From the NCBI GenBank assembly GCA_019751575.1, contig JAIENF010000453.1, positions 1-5,886 of the forward strand: a DNA stretch of 5,886 nt, given 5' to 3'. Made by a program: the position numbers and the translations under genes. Of this stretch, positions 1 through 5,886 are shown one piece after another; position 1 is the stretch's first letter; each line of letters begins with the position of its first letter. The stretch is from Burkholderiales bacterium (GTDB taxonomy: Bacteria; Pseudomonadota; Gammaproteobacteria; Burkholderiales; CAIKXV01). The notes under the pieces were generated by a model that saw nothing but the letters and a program-made list of their open reading frames with translations, had not been told where the DNA came from and did not search any database.

Positions 1-429
<429 letters not shown>

Positions 430-480
430 AGCGCCATACTGCCTGCTGCACTGCATCCGCCCAAAACCGGAACCGCCGAC
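430..480 (+). other. murA-hisG intergenic gap, 51 bases
   Basis: This short gap separates the murA stop from the TTG start of hisG. I see no sigma70-like -35/-10 pair, no run of T after a stem, and no small reading frame rich in His codons, so neither a histidine attenuator nor an intrinsic terminator is supported. A 4-bp stem (GCGC at 423-426 with GCGC at 431-434) would put the murA stop codon in its loop, but so short a stem is expected by chance at this GC content. No good Shine-Dalgarno sequence precedes 481; the best purine stretch is CCGGAACC at 467-474. The gap has no stop codon in the shared murA/hisG frame. The simplest reading is that hisG is co-transcribed with murA or uses a promoter inside murA that I cannot recognise. 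Confidence 0.6.
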
Positions 481-1167
481 TTGAACCCCGCACCGATCAT
501 CACCATCGCGCTCTCCAAGGGCCGCATCTACGACGACACCCTGCCGCTGCTCGCGCAGGCGGGGCTGGTGCCGGCGATCGACCCGGAGCGTTCGCGCAAG
601 CTGATCATCCCGACCAACCGCCCGGACGTACGCCTGGTCATCGTGCGCGCGACCGACGTGCCGACCTACGTGCAGTTCGGTGGCGCCGACCTCGGCGTGG
701 CCGGCAAGGACGTGCTCGACGAGCACGGGGGCAGCGGCCTGTACCAGCCGGTCGACCTCGACATCGCGCGCTGCCGCATGGTGGTCGCGGCACGCGCGGA
801 TTTCGACTATGCGGCTGCGGTTGCGCAGCGCCGGCGGCTGCGTGCGGCGACCAAGTTCGAACGAACCGCGCGCGAGCACTTCGCGGCCAAGGGGCTGCAT
901 GTCGACCTGATCAAGCTCTACGGATCGATGGAACTCGCGCCGCTGACCGGGCTGGCCGACGTCATCGTCGACCTGGTCGACACCGGCAACACGCTGAAGG
1001 CCAACAACCTGGTCTCGGTCGAGGAGATCTCGCTGGTGAGTGCACGCCTGATCGTCAATCCGGCTGCGCTGCGGCTCAAGCGAGAGACCCTTCGTCCGCT
1101 GATCGACTCCGTCTCGCGGGCGGCCTCTGCCGCGCGCACGCGCCGGCTGGAGGCTGCAAATGGCTGA
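481..1167 (+). CDS. hisG: HisG, ATP phosphoribosyltransferase catalytic subunit, short form
   Basis: HisG condenses ATP and PRPP to phosphoribosyl-ATP, the first and normally feedback-controlled step of histidine synthesis. The protein is 228 residues. Near the N-terminus, [15 protein letters not shown] (10-24) is the typical opening, followed by [15 protein letters not shown] (65-79). Residues 151-172 match the HisG signature exactly (E-x5-G-x-A-x2-I-x-D-L-x2-T-G-x-T-L); its DTGNT (167-171) is the PRPP phosphate-binding loop. The length and the absence of a C-terminal ACT-like regulatory domain place it in the short HisG class, which works as a hetero-octamer with HisZ, a histidyl-tRNA synthetase paralogue not found in this window. 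The start is TTG at 481. The frame is shared with murA and holds no ATG or GTG between the murA stop and 481, and the family N-terminus begins right after it. The gene overlaps hisD by 8 bases. The Ala/Arg-rich last 20 residues are not conserved in my recollection. Confidence 0.96.
   Translation: MNPAPIITIALSKGRIYDDTLPLLAQAGLVPAIDPERSRKLIIPTNRPDVRLVIVRATDVPTYVQFGGADLGVAGKDVLDEHGGSGLYQPVDLDIARCRMVVAARADFDYAAAVAQRRRLRAATKFERTAREHFAAKGLHVDLIKLYGSMELAPLTGLADVIVDLVDTGNTLKANNLVSVEEISLVSARLIVNPAALRLKRETLRPLIDSVSRAASAARTRRLEAANG
1149..1153 (+). promoter_or_regulatory. Ribosome binding site for hisD
   Basis: GGAGG lies inside the last codons of hisG, six bases before the ATG at 1160. It decides the hisD start: the only later candidate near the conserved part of the protein, GTG at 1235, has no purine-rich sequence upstream. 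It therefore supports the longer HisD with its unusual N-terminal tail. Confidence 0.8.
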
Positions 1168-2545
1168 GCGGAAACCGTCCACGGCAGCCCCTGCGATCCC
1201 GGCCGCGCCGCGGCGCGCGGCTGCATCCTCGCTGGTGCGCACCTTCGACAGCACGGCGCGCGGCTTCGATGCTGCGCTGGCGAAGCTGACCGCGTTCGAC
1301 GCCTCGTCCGACCCGGCGATCGAATCGGCGGTGGTGAAGATCATCGACGACGTGCGGAAGGACGGCGACCGCGCGCTGCTCGAGTACACCCGCCGCTTCG
1401 ACCGCGTGCCGGCCAGGACGGCGCGCGCGCTGGAGGTCAATCGCGCCGAGCTCACCGCCGCCTGGAAGGCGCTGGGCGCGACCGAGCGGCGCGCGCTGCA
1501 GGCGGCCCACGCGCGCATCCGCGACTACCACGAGCGGCAGGTCGCGAAGTCGTGGCAGTTCACCGATGCGCATGGCTCGAAGCTGGGGCAACTCGTGCGC
1601 CCGCTCGACCGTGCCGGCCTGTACGTGCCTGGCGGCAAGGCGGCCTATCCGTCTTCGCTGCTGATGAACGCGGTGCCGGCCAAGGTGGCCGGCGTGGGCG
1701 AACTGGTGATGGTGGTGCCGACGCCGGGCGGTCAGCGCAACATGCTGGTGCTGGCAGCCGCGAAGCTGGCTGGCGTCGATCGCGTGTTCACCATCGGCGG
1801 CGCACAGGCGGTCGCTGCGCTGGCCTACGGCACGGCGACCGTGCCGGCGGTGGACAAGATCACCGGCCCGGGCAATGCGTACGTTGCCGCCGCCAAGCGC
1901 CGGGTGTTCGGCACCGTCGGCATCGACATGATCGCCGGCCCGTCCGAGATCCTGGTGATCGCCGACGACTCGGCGGATCCCGACTGGATCGCGATGGACC
2001 TGTTCTCGCAGGCCGAACACGACGAGATGGCGCAGTCGATCCTGCTCACGCCCAGCCTGCGGCTGCTGACCGCGGTGCAGTCGTCGATCGCGCGCCTGCT
2101 GCCCGGCATGGCCAGGCGCGAGGTGATCGCGAAGTCGCTCGCCTCGCGCGGTGCGCTGGTGCGCGTGAAGAGCCTCGCCGAGGCCTGCACCATCGCGGAC
2201 CGCATCGCCCCCGAGCACCTCGAGCTGGCGGTGCGCGATCCGCGGCCGCTGGTCGAGCGCATCCGGCACGCGGGGGCGATCTTCGTCGGCCACTACACGT
2301 CCGAGACGCTCGGCGACTACTGCGCCGGCTCCAACCACGTGCTGCCGACCGCGCGCACCGCGCGCTTCTCGTCGCCGCTGGGCGTCTACGATTTCCAGAA
2401 GCGCACCAGCGTGATCGAGGTGACGCCGCGCGGCGCGGATGCGCTCGGCAGCATCGCCAGCGTGCTCGCCCGCGCCGAGGGGCTCGAAGCCCATGCGCGC
2501 GCGGCCGAACTGCGGCAGAAGCCGAGGCGGAGGGGCGCGAAATGA
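1160..2545 (+). CDS. hisD: HisD, histidinol dehydrogenase
   Basis: HisD is a zinc enzyme that carries out the last two steps of the pathway, oxidising L-histidinol to histidinal and then to histidine with two NAD+. The protein is 461 residues. The family signature is present around [16 protein letters not shown] (255-270) and ends in SQAEH (283-287). Residues matching the E. coli active site are all kept: zinc ligands Gln284, His287, Asp386 (in GDYCAGSNH) and His445 (in EGLEAHARA), and the catalytic pair Glu352-His353 in APEHLEL. The offset to E. coli numbering is a constant 25-26 residues, so the core has almost no insertions or deletions. The extra length is an Ala/Pro/Arg-rich tail of about 20-25 residues before the usual start of the fold. 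The ATG at 1160 overlaps the end of hisG by 8 bases and has a GGAGG six bases upstream, which suggests translational coupling. The C-terminus (residues 452-461) is basic. Confidence 0.97.
   Translation: MAERKPSTAAPAIPAAPRRAAASSLVRTFDSTARGFDAALAKLTAFDASSDPAIESAVVKIIDDVRKDGDRALLEYTRRFDRVPARTARALEVNRAELTAAWKALGATERRALQAAHARIRDYHERQVAKSWQFTDAHGSKLGQLVRPLDRAGLYVPGGKAAYPSSLLMNAVPAKVAGVGELVMVVPTPGGQRNMLVLAAAKLAGVDRVFTIGGAQAVAALAYGTATVPAVDKITGPGNAYVAAAKRRVFGTVGIDMIAGPSEILVIADDSADPDWIAMDLFSQAEHDEMAQSILLTPSLRLLTAVQSSIARLLPGMARREVIAKSLASRGALVRVKSLAEACTIADRIAPEHLELAVRDPRPLVERIRHAGAIFVGHYTSETLGDYCAGSNHVLPTARTARFSSPLGVYDFQKRTSVIEVTPRGADALGSIASVLARAEGLEAHARAAELRQKPRRRGAK
2529..2533 (+). promoter_or_regulatory. 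Ribosome binding site for hisC
   Basis: GGAGG, extended by GG, lies inside the 3' end of hisD, eight bases before the ATG at 2542. It fixes the hisC start within a very long upstream-open frame, where the in-frame ATG at 1552 is only a shadow inside hisD. Confidence 0.8.
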
Positions 2546-3621
2546 GCGCCACGCCGCAGTCGCTGATCCGCGAGGACCTGCTCGCGTTGTCGGCCTACCA
2601 CGTGCCCGATGCCTCCGGCATGGTGAAGCTCGATGCGATGGAGAACCCGTATCCGCTGCCCGGCGACCTGGTGGCCGAACTCGGCGCGCTGCTGGGCGGC
2701 GCGCCGATGAACCGCTATCCCGAGGCGGATGCGCGCACGCTGAAGGCGGCGATCCGTGGCGCGCTCGACGTGCCGGCGGACTGCGACATCCTGCTCGGCA
2801 ACGGCTCCGACGAGATCATCCAGCTGCTGGCGATGGCGGTCGCGAAGCCCGGCGCGGTACTGGCCTCGATCGAGCCGACGTTCGTGATGTTCCGGATGAT
2901 CGCGACCTTCACCGGGCTGCGCTACGCGTCGTGCCCGCTGCGCGCAGACTTCTCGCTCGACGTCGATGCGGTGCTGCGCCTGCTCGAGACCGAACGCCCG
3001 GCCGTGATGTTCCTCGCCACGCCGAACAATCCGACCGGCAACACCTTCGCGCGCGCCGACATCGAGCGCATCGCGGCGGCCGCGCCCGGGCTGCTGGTGG
3101 TCGACGAGGCCTACTATGCGTTCGGCGACGGCAGCTACCTCGACCTTCCGGCAAGGTTGCCGAACGTGCTGGTGATGCGCACCTTCTCCAAGCTGGGCAT
3201 GGCCGGCCTGCGCCTCGGGTTCCTGGTGGGCGCGCCGGCATGGCTGGAACAGCTCGACAAGCTGCGGCTGCCGTACAACGTGAACGTCCTGACGCAGCTC
3301 GCCGCGACCCGGCTGCTCGGCAGCTATCCGGCGCTGGCCGCGCAGGCGTCGGCCATCCGCGCGGACCGTTCGCGGCTGGCCGATGCGCTGCGCGCGGTGC
3401 CCGGGGTCGAGGTGTTCGCGTCCGACGCCAACTTCCTGCTGTTCCGCATCCCCCGTGCCGCCGCGGTGTTCGATGCGCTGGCGGCCCGGCGCGTGCTGGT
3501 GAAGAACGTGTCGCGGGCCCACCCGCTGCTTTCGGACTGCCTGCGGGTCACCGTCGGCACCCCCGGCGAGAACACCCGCTTCATTGCGGCGCTGCAAGAG
3601 GCCGTCACGGTTTTGGGTTAA
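2542..3621 (+). CDS. hisC: HisC, histidinol-phosphate aminotransferase
   Basis: HisC is a PLP-dependent class I/II (fold type I) aminotransferase that converts imidazole acetol phosphate and glutamate to histidinol phosphate and 2-oxoglutarate. The protein is 359 residues, the usual length. Visible landmarks are [12 protein letters not shown] (29-40); NRYPEAD (57-63), with the Tyr59 that in E. coli reaches the neighbouring subunit's PLP; GNGSDEI (86-92), which holds the PLP phosphate; ATPNNPTG (159-166), with Asn163; VVDEAY (186-191), with Asp188; [13 protein letters not shown] (214-226), with the Schiff-base Lys217 and Arg224; and CLRVTVGT (333-340), with the substrate-carboxylate Arg335. 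All expected catalytic residues are present. The ATG overlaps the hisD stop as ATGA and has its own strong ribosome binding site. Many proteobacteria carry a second HisC paralogue elsewhere; its position in this operon makes this copy the histidine one. Confidence 0.97.
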   Translation: MSATPQSLIREDLLALSAYHVPDASGMVKLDAMENPYPLPGDLVAELGALLGGAPMNRYPEADARTLKAAIRGALDVPADCDILLGNGSDEIIQLLAMAVAKPGAVLASIEPTFVMFRMIATFTGLRYASCPLRADFSLDVDAVLRLLETERPAVMFLATPNNPTGNTFARADIERIAAAAPGLLVVDEAYYAFGDGSYLDLPARLPNVLVMRTFSKLGMAGLRLGFLVGAPAWLEQLDKLRLPYNVNVLTQLAATRLLGSYPALAAQASAIRADRSRLADALRAVPGVEVFASDANFLLFRIPRAAAVFDALAARRVLVKNVSRAHPLLSDCLRVTVGTPGENTRFIAALQEAVTVLG

Positions 3622-3630
3622 CCTTGGTCC

Positions 3631-4218
3631 ATGCGCCAGGCCACCGTACACAGAAAGACCCAGGAAACGACCATCGACGTCGCGCTGAACGTCGACGGCA
3701 CGGGGGTCTATTCCATCGCCACCGGCGTGCCCTTCCTCGACCACATGGTCGAGCAGGTCGCGCGCCACGGGCTGTTCGACCTCGACATCAAGGCAACCGG
3801 CGACCTGCACATCGACGCCCATCACACGGTCGAGGACGTCGGCATCACGCTCGGCCAGGCGCTCGCGCAGGCGGTCGGAGACAAGCGTGGCGTGCGCCGC
3901 TACGGCCACGCCTACGTGCCGCTCGACGAAGCATTGTCGCGGGTGGTGGTCGACCTGTCTGGCCGTCCCGGCCTGGACATGCAGGTCGAGTTCACCCGCG
4001 CGCGCATCGGCGAGTTCGACGCCGACCTCGTCTATGAATTCTTCCAGGGCTTCGTCAACCATGCCCAGGCGACCCTGCACATCGACAACCTGAAGGGCCG
4101 CAACGCGCACCACCAGGCCGAGACGATCTTCAAGGCGTTCGGCCGTGCGCTGCGGATGGCGGTGGAACTCGACCCGCGCGCGGTCGACGCCGTCCCTTCC
4201 ACCAAGGGCACGCTCTGA
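3631..4218 (+). CDS. hisB: HisB, imidazoleglycerol-phosphate dehydratase (monofunctional)
   Basis: HisB removes water from imidazole glycerol phosphate to give imidazole acetol phosphate at a di-manganese centre, in a 24-subunit enzyme. The protein is 195 residues, the size of the dehydratase alone. It lacks the N-terminal phosphatase domain of the E. coli bifunctional HisB, so histidinol phosphate must be dephosphorylated by another gene product. Both family signatures match: [14 protein letters not shown] (61-74) and [13 protein letters not shown] (156-168), giving metal-binding His64, His65, Glu68, His160, His161 and Glu164, with His38 in FLDHM. The end VPSTKGTL is typical. The segment [11 protein letters not shown] (135-145) has Glu136 where plant and enterobacterial proteins, as I recall, have His. 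The ATG lies 9 bases after the hisC stop with no clear Shine-Dalgarno sequence, so translation probably depends on ribosomes finishing hisC. The first residues fit the family, which supports this start. Confidence 0.97.
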   Translation: MRQATVHRKTQETTIDVALNVDGTGVYSIATGVPFLDHMVEQVARHGLFDLDIKATGDLHIDAHHTVEDVGITLGQALAQAVGDKRGVRRYGHAYVPLDEALSRVVVDLSGRPGLDMQVEFTRARIGEFDADLVYEFFQGFVNHAQATLHIDNLKGRNAHHQAETIFKAFGRALRMAVELDPRAVDAVPSTKGTL

Positions 4219-4240
4219 GCCGGTCCGCCCGCGGCCCGGC
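4219..4240 (+). other. GC-rich hairpin just after hisB
   Basis: Bases 4219-4223 (GCCGG) pair with 4236-4240 (CCGGC). After a single T-C mismatch, 4225-4227 (CCG) pair with 4232-4234 (CGG) around a four-base loop. The stem starts at the first base after the hisB stop. The sequence that follows, ATTCCTCTCC, is pyrimidine-rich but has no T run, so it does not look like an intrinsic terminator. It could mark a site of partial termination, RNA processing or differential stability between hisGDCB and hisHAF, or be chance at this GC content. The pairing is seen; any function is a guess. Confidence 0.4.
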
Positions 4241-4269
4241 ATTCCTCTCCACGTAGACAAGAGCCCGCG
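4241..4269 (+). other. Rest of hisB-hisH spacer with weak ribosome binding site
   Basis: The remaining spacer is less GC-rich than its surroundings. AAGAG at 4259-4263, six bases before the hisH ATG, is the only Shine-Dalgarno-like sequence and is weak. TAGACA at 4254-4259 resembles a -10 box, but no -35 partner lies at the right distance, so I do not call a promoter. Confidence 0.4.
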
Positions 4270-4941
4270 ATGACGATCGCTGTAGTCGATTACGGCATGG
4301 GCAACCTGCGTTCGGTGGCCAAGGCCCTCGAACATGTTTCCGACGGCGTGCCCGTGGTGGTGACCGACGACCCCGGCGTGATCGCGTCCGCCGAGCGCGT
4401 CGTGTTCCCCGGGCAGGGCGCGATGCGCGACTGCATGCGCGAGCTGCAGGCCCGAGGCCTGCGTGCGGCGGTGATCGAGGCCGCGTCGAGCCGGCCCTTC
4501 CTTGGCATCTGCATCGGCCTGCAGATGCTGTTCGAGAAATCCGAGGAGAGCGACACCCCGGGCCTGGCCGTGCTTCCCGGGGAGGTGATCCGCTTCCCGC
4601 AGGAGGCCATGGTCGATGCCGGCGGCGCGCGCCTGAAAGTCCCGCACATGGGGTGGAACGAAGTGCACCAGTCCGAAGCGCATCCGATGTGGACCGGCAT
4701 CCCCGACGGGACGCGGTTCTATTTCGTGCACAGCTACTTCCCGCAGCCGGCACTGCCGGAGCTGGTCGCCGGCTACAGCCACTATCCATTCCCGTTCTGC
4801 TGCGCGGTTGCCCGCGGCAATCTGTTTGCCGTACAGTTCCATCCCGAAAAGAGCCACCGGGCAGGTCTTCAGTTGCTTGCGAATTTCGTCAACTGGGATG
4901 TCAAGGCGGGGACGGCAGCGGAGCGTGCGACATGCTCCTGA
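4270..4941 (+). CDS. hisH: HisH, glutaminase subunit of imidazole glycerol phosphate synthase
   Basis: HisH is a class I glutamine amidotransferase. It hydrolyses glutamine and passes ammonia through the HisF barrel, where it is used to form imidazole glycerol phosphate. The protein is 223 residues, somewhat longer than E. coli HisH (196). The N-terminus [12 protein letters not shown] (5-16) is the family opening. FPGQGAM (46-52) is the oxyanion-strand region, [10 protein letters not shown] (79-88) carries the nucleophile Cys81, and FHPEKS (190-195) supplies His191 and Glu193, completing the triad. [10 protein letters not shown] (123-132) and YFVHSYF (151-157) are further conserved blocks. 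The extra length lies partly around residues 108-122 and partly in the tail after NFVNWD (205-210). The last 10 bases overlap hisA. Its partner HisF is encoded one gene further on, so the two subunits are made from the same message. Confidence 0.97.
   Translation: MTIAVVDYGMGNLRSVAKALEHVSDGVPVVVTDDPGVIASAERVVFPGQGAMRDCMRELQARGLRAAVIEAASSRPFLGICIGLQMLFEKSEESDTPGLAVLPGEVIRFPQEAMVDAGGARLKVPHMGWNEVHQSEAHPMWTGIPDGTRFYFVHSYFPQPALPELVAGYSHYPFPFCCAVARGNLFAVQFHPEKSHRAGLQLLANFVNWDVKAGTAAERATCS
4920..4923 (+). promoter_or_regulatory. Ribosome binding site for hisA
   Basis: GGAG sits inside the hisH 3' end, eight bases before the hisA ATG at 4932. It confirms that ATG as the start, giving a protein that begins MLLIPAIDL as expected for HisA. 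Confidence 0.7.
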
Positions 4942-5690
4942 TCCCCGCGATCGACCTCAAGGACGGCGGCTGCGTGCGCCTGCGCCAGGGCGACATGACC
5001 GGCGCGACCGTGTATTCCGACCAGCCCGGCACGATGGCGAAGCAGTGGCTCGACCAGGGTGCGCGCCGGCTGCACATCGTCGATCTCAACGGCGCGGTGG
5101 CCGGCAAGCCGAAGAACGAGCCGGCGATCAAGGACATCGTGAAGGCGATCGGCGACCGCATCCCGATCCAGCTCGGCGGCGGCATCCGCGACCTCGACAC
5201 GATCGAGCGCTACCTCGACGATGGCGTGTCGTACGTGATCATCGGCACCGCCGCGGTCAAGACGCCGGGCTTCCTGCATGACGCCTGCGGTGCCTTCCCG
5301 GGCCACATCATCGTCGGCCTCGACGCCAAGGACGGCAAGGTCGCGGTCGATGGCTGGTCCAAGATGACCGGCCATGAAGTGGGCGACCTCGCGAAGAAGT
5401 TCCAGGACTACGGCGTCGAGGCGGTGATCTACACCGACATCGGGCGCGACGGCATGCTCAACGGCATCAACATCGAGGCCACGGTGCGCCTGGCGCAGCA
5501 GCTGACCATCCCGGTGATCGCCAGCGGTGGCCTGACCAACCTGGACGACGTGCGCCGCCTGTGCGAAGTGGAAGGCGAGGGCGTCCAGGCCGCGATCACC
5601 GGGCGTGCGATCTACGAAGGCACGATCGATTTCGGCGAAGCCCAGCGGCTGGCCGATTCGCTGTCGCCGCCGTCCGCATCGGGCGCCTGA
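4932..5690 (+). CDS. hisA: HisA, ProFAR isomerase (phosphoribosylformimino-AICAR-P isomerase)
   Basis: HisA is a single-domain (beta-alpha)8 barrel that catalyses the Amadori rearrangement of ProFAR to PRFAR, the step before HisHF. The protein is 252 residues, normal for the family. Both halves of the barrel are visible. In the first, AIDLKDG (6-12) carries the catalytic base Asp8, and QLGGGIRD (80-87) and VIIGTAAV (102-109) form phosphate-binding turns. In the second, VGLDAKDG (128-135) carries the catalytic Asp131, followed by DGW (140-142), YTDIGRDGM (167-175), ASGGLTN (197-203) and ITGRAIYEG (222-230). The repeated GG and G-T/G-R phosphate turns reflect the known half-barrel duplication shared with HisF. 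The ATG overlaps hisH by 10 bases. The last residues (after LADSLS) are a short Ser/Pro/Ala tail. It is not a PriA-type bifunctional enzyme on context, though the sequence alone does not rule that out. Confidence 0.97.
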   Translation: MLLIPAIDLKDGGCVRLRQGDMTGATVYSDQPGTMAKQWLDQGARRLHIVDLNGAVAGKPKNEPAIKDIVKAIGDRIPIQLGGGIRDLDTIERYLDDGVSYVIIGTAAVKTPGFLHDACGAFPGHIIVGLDAKDGKVAVDGWSKMTGHEVGDLAKKFQDYGVEAVIYTDIGRDGMLNGINIEATVRLAQQLTIPVIASGGLTNLDDVRRLCEVEGEGVQAAITGRAIYEGTIDFGEAQRLADSLSPPSASGA

Positions 5691-5693
5691 GCG

Positions 5694-5886
5694 ATGCTGG
5701 CCAGGCGCATCATTCCCTGCCTCGACGTGGCCGGCGGCAGGGTGGTCAAGGGTGTCAATTTCGTCGACCTGCGCGATGCAGGCGATCCGGTCGAGGTCGC
5801 GCGCCGCTATGACGAGCAGGGCGCGGACGAACTCACCTTCCTCGACATCACGGCCAGCAGCGACGAGCGCGGCACCCTGCTGTCGA
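5694..5886 (+). CDS. hisF: HisF, cyclase subunit of imidazole glycerol phosphate synthase, N-terminal part (3' end outside window)
   Basis: HisF is the (beta-alpha)8-barrel subunit that takes ammonia from HisH and converts PRFAR to imidazole glycerol phosphate and AICAR. Only the first 64 codons are present; the frame is open to the window edge. The opening [12 protein letters not shown] is typical and carries the catalytic Asp11. [16 protein letters not shown] and [17 protein letters not shown] follow in family order and cover roughly the first two beta-alpha units. The second catalytic Asp (near residue 130) lies beyond the window. The ATG is three bases after the hisA stop. There is no clear Shine-Dalgarno sequence in front of it, so reinitiation after hisA is the likely way it is translated. 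hisI and hisE would be the expected next genes. Confidence 0.96.
   Translation, partial: MLARRIIPCLDVAGGRVVKGVNFVDLRDAGDPVEVARRYDEQGADELTFLDITASSDERGTLLS

Noticed and set aside
430..480. Histidine attenuator leader peptide before hisG.
   Set aside because: The gap is only 51 bases, contains no run of His codons and no alternative stem-loop pair or T run.
1076..2494. An open frame of 472 codons on the minus strand opposite hisD.
   Set aside because: Same cause: it mirrors the hisD codon register and gives a low-complexity Arg/His/Ala product without family features.
1552..2541. Possible long N-terminal extension of HisC, since its frame stays open upstream to an ATG at 1552.
   Set aside because: The upstream part is an out-of-frame reading of hisD and is Arg/Ala/Gly-rich. 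The ATG at 2542 has a strong ribosome binding site and gives a standard-length HisC.
3616..3623. Perfect 8-base palindrome GGTTAACC over the hisC stop codon, as a possible operator.
   Set aside because: Too short to support a regulator site, inside a tightly packed operon, and with no second copy seen near the other junctions.
2386..4857. An open frame of 823 codons on the minus strand, running opposite hisC, hisB and hisH.
   Set aside because: It lies in codon register with all three sense genes, so its stops would require TTA, CTA or TCA sense codons, which this GC-rich genome avoids. Its translation is rich in Arg, His, Gly and Ala with no recognisable domain, while the plus strand encodes three textbook enzymes.

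Overview
The window holds one stretch of core biosynthetic DNA, transcribed entirely from the + strand. It is most of a histidine biosynthesis operon sitting directly behind murA. The order is murA (3' end only), hisG, hisD, hisC, hisB, hisH, hisA, hisF (5' end only). Six his genes are complete. The two end genes are cut by the window edges, not broken.

The DNA is very GC-rich by eye, with third codon positions almost all G or C. The gene order murA-hisGDCBHAF, a short-form HisG that needs a HisZ partner, a monofunctional HisB and the overall flavour of the proteins all point to a proteobacterium, most likely a betaproteobacterium (Burkholderiales or a relative). This assignment is inferred from gene order and remembered family features, not from a database search. 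I would not name a genus.

Region by region: 1-429 is the C-terminal third of MurA. 430-480 is a 51-base gap. 481-4218 carries hisG, hisD, hisC and hisB, packed with overlaps of 8 and 4 bases and then a 9-base gap. 4219-4269 is a second 51-base gap, which begins with a GC-rich hairpin. 4270-5886 carries hisH, hisA and the first 64 codons of hisF, with a 10-base overlap and then a 3-base gap. No stretch over 300 bases lacks a gene. I see no tRNA, rRNA, CRISPR array, insertion sequence, histidine-rich leader peptide or convincing promoter.

How the genes work together: HisG condenses ATP with PRPP. HisA isomerises ProFAR to PRFAR. The HisH-HisF pair converts PRFAR to imidazole glycerol phosphate plus AICAR. 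HisB dehydrates that to imidazole acetol phosphate, HisC transaminates it, and HisD oxidises histidinol to histidine. HisI, HisE, HisZ and a histidinol-phosphate phosphatase are still needed and are not in the window; hisI and hisE would be expected just downstream of hisF.

Every complete gene keeps the catalytic residues I could place, apart from one variant metal-site position in HisB. I found no undescribed system. The findings are small local points: a TTG start for hisG in frame with murA, a hairpin dividing hisGDCB from hisHAF, an N-terminal tail on HisD, and the HisB variant.
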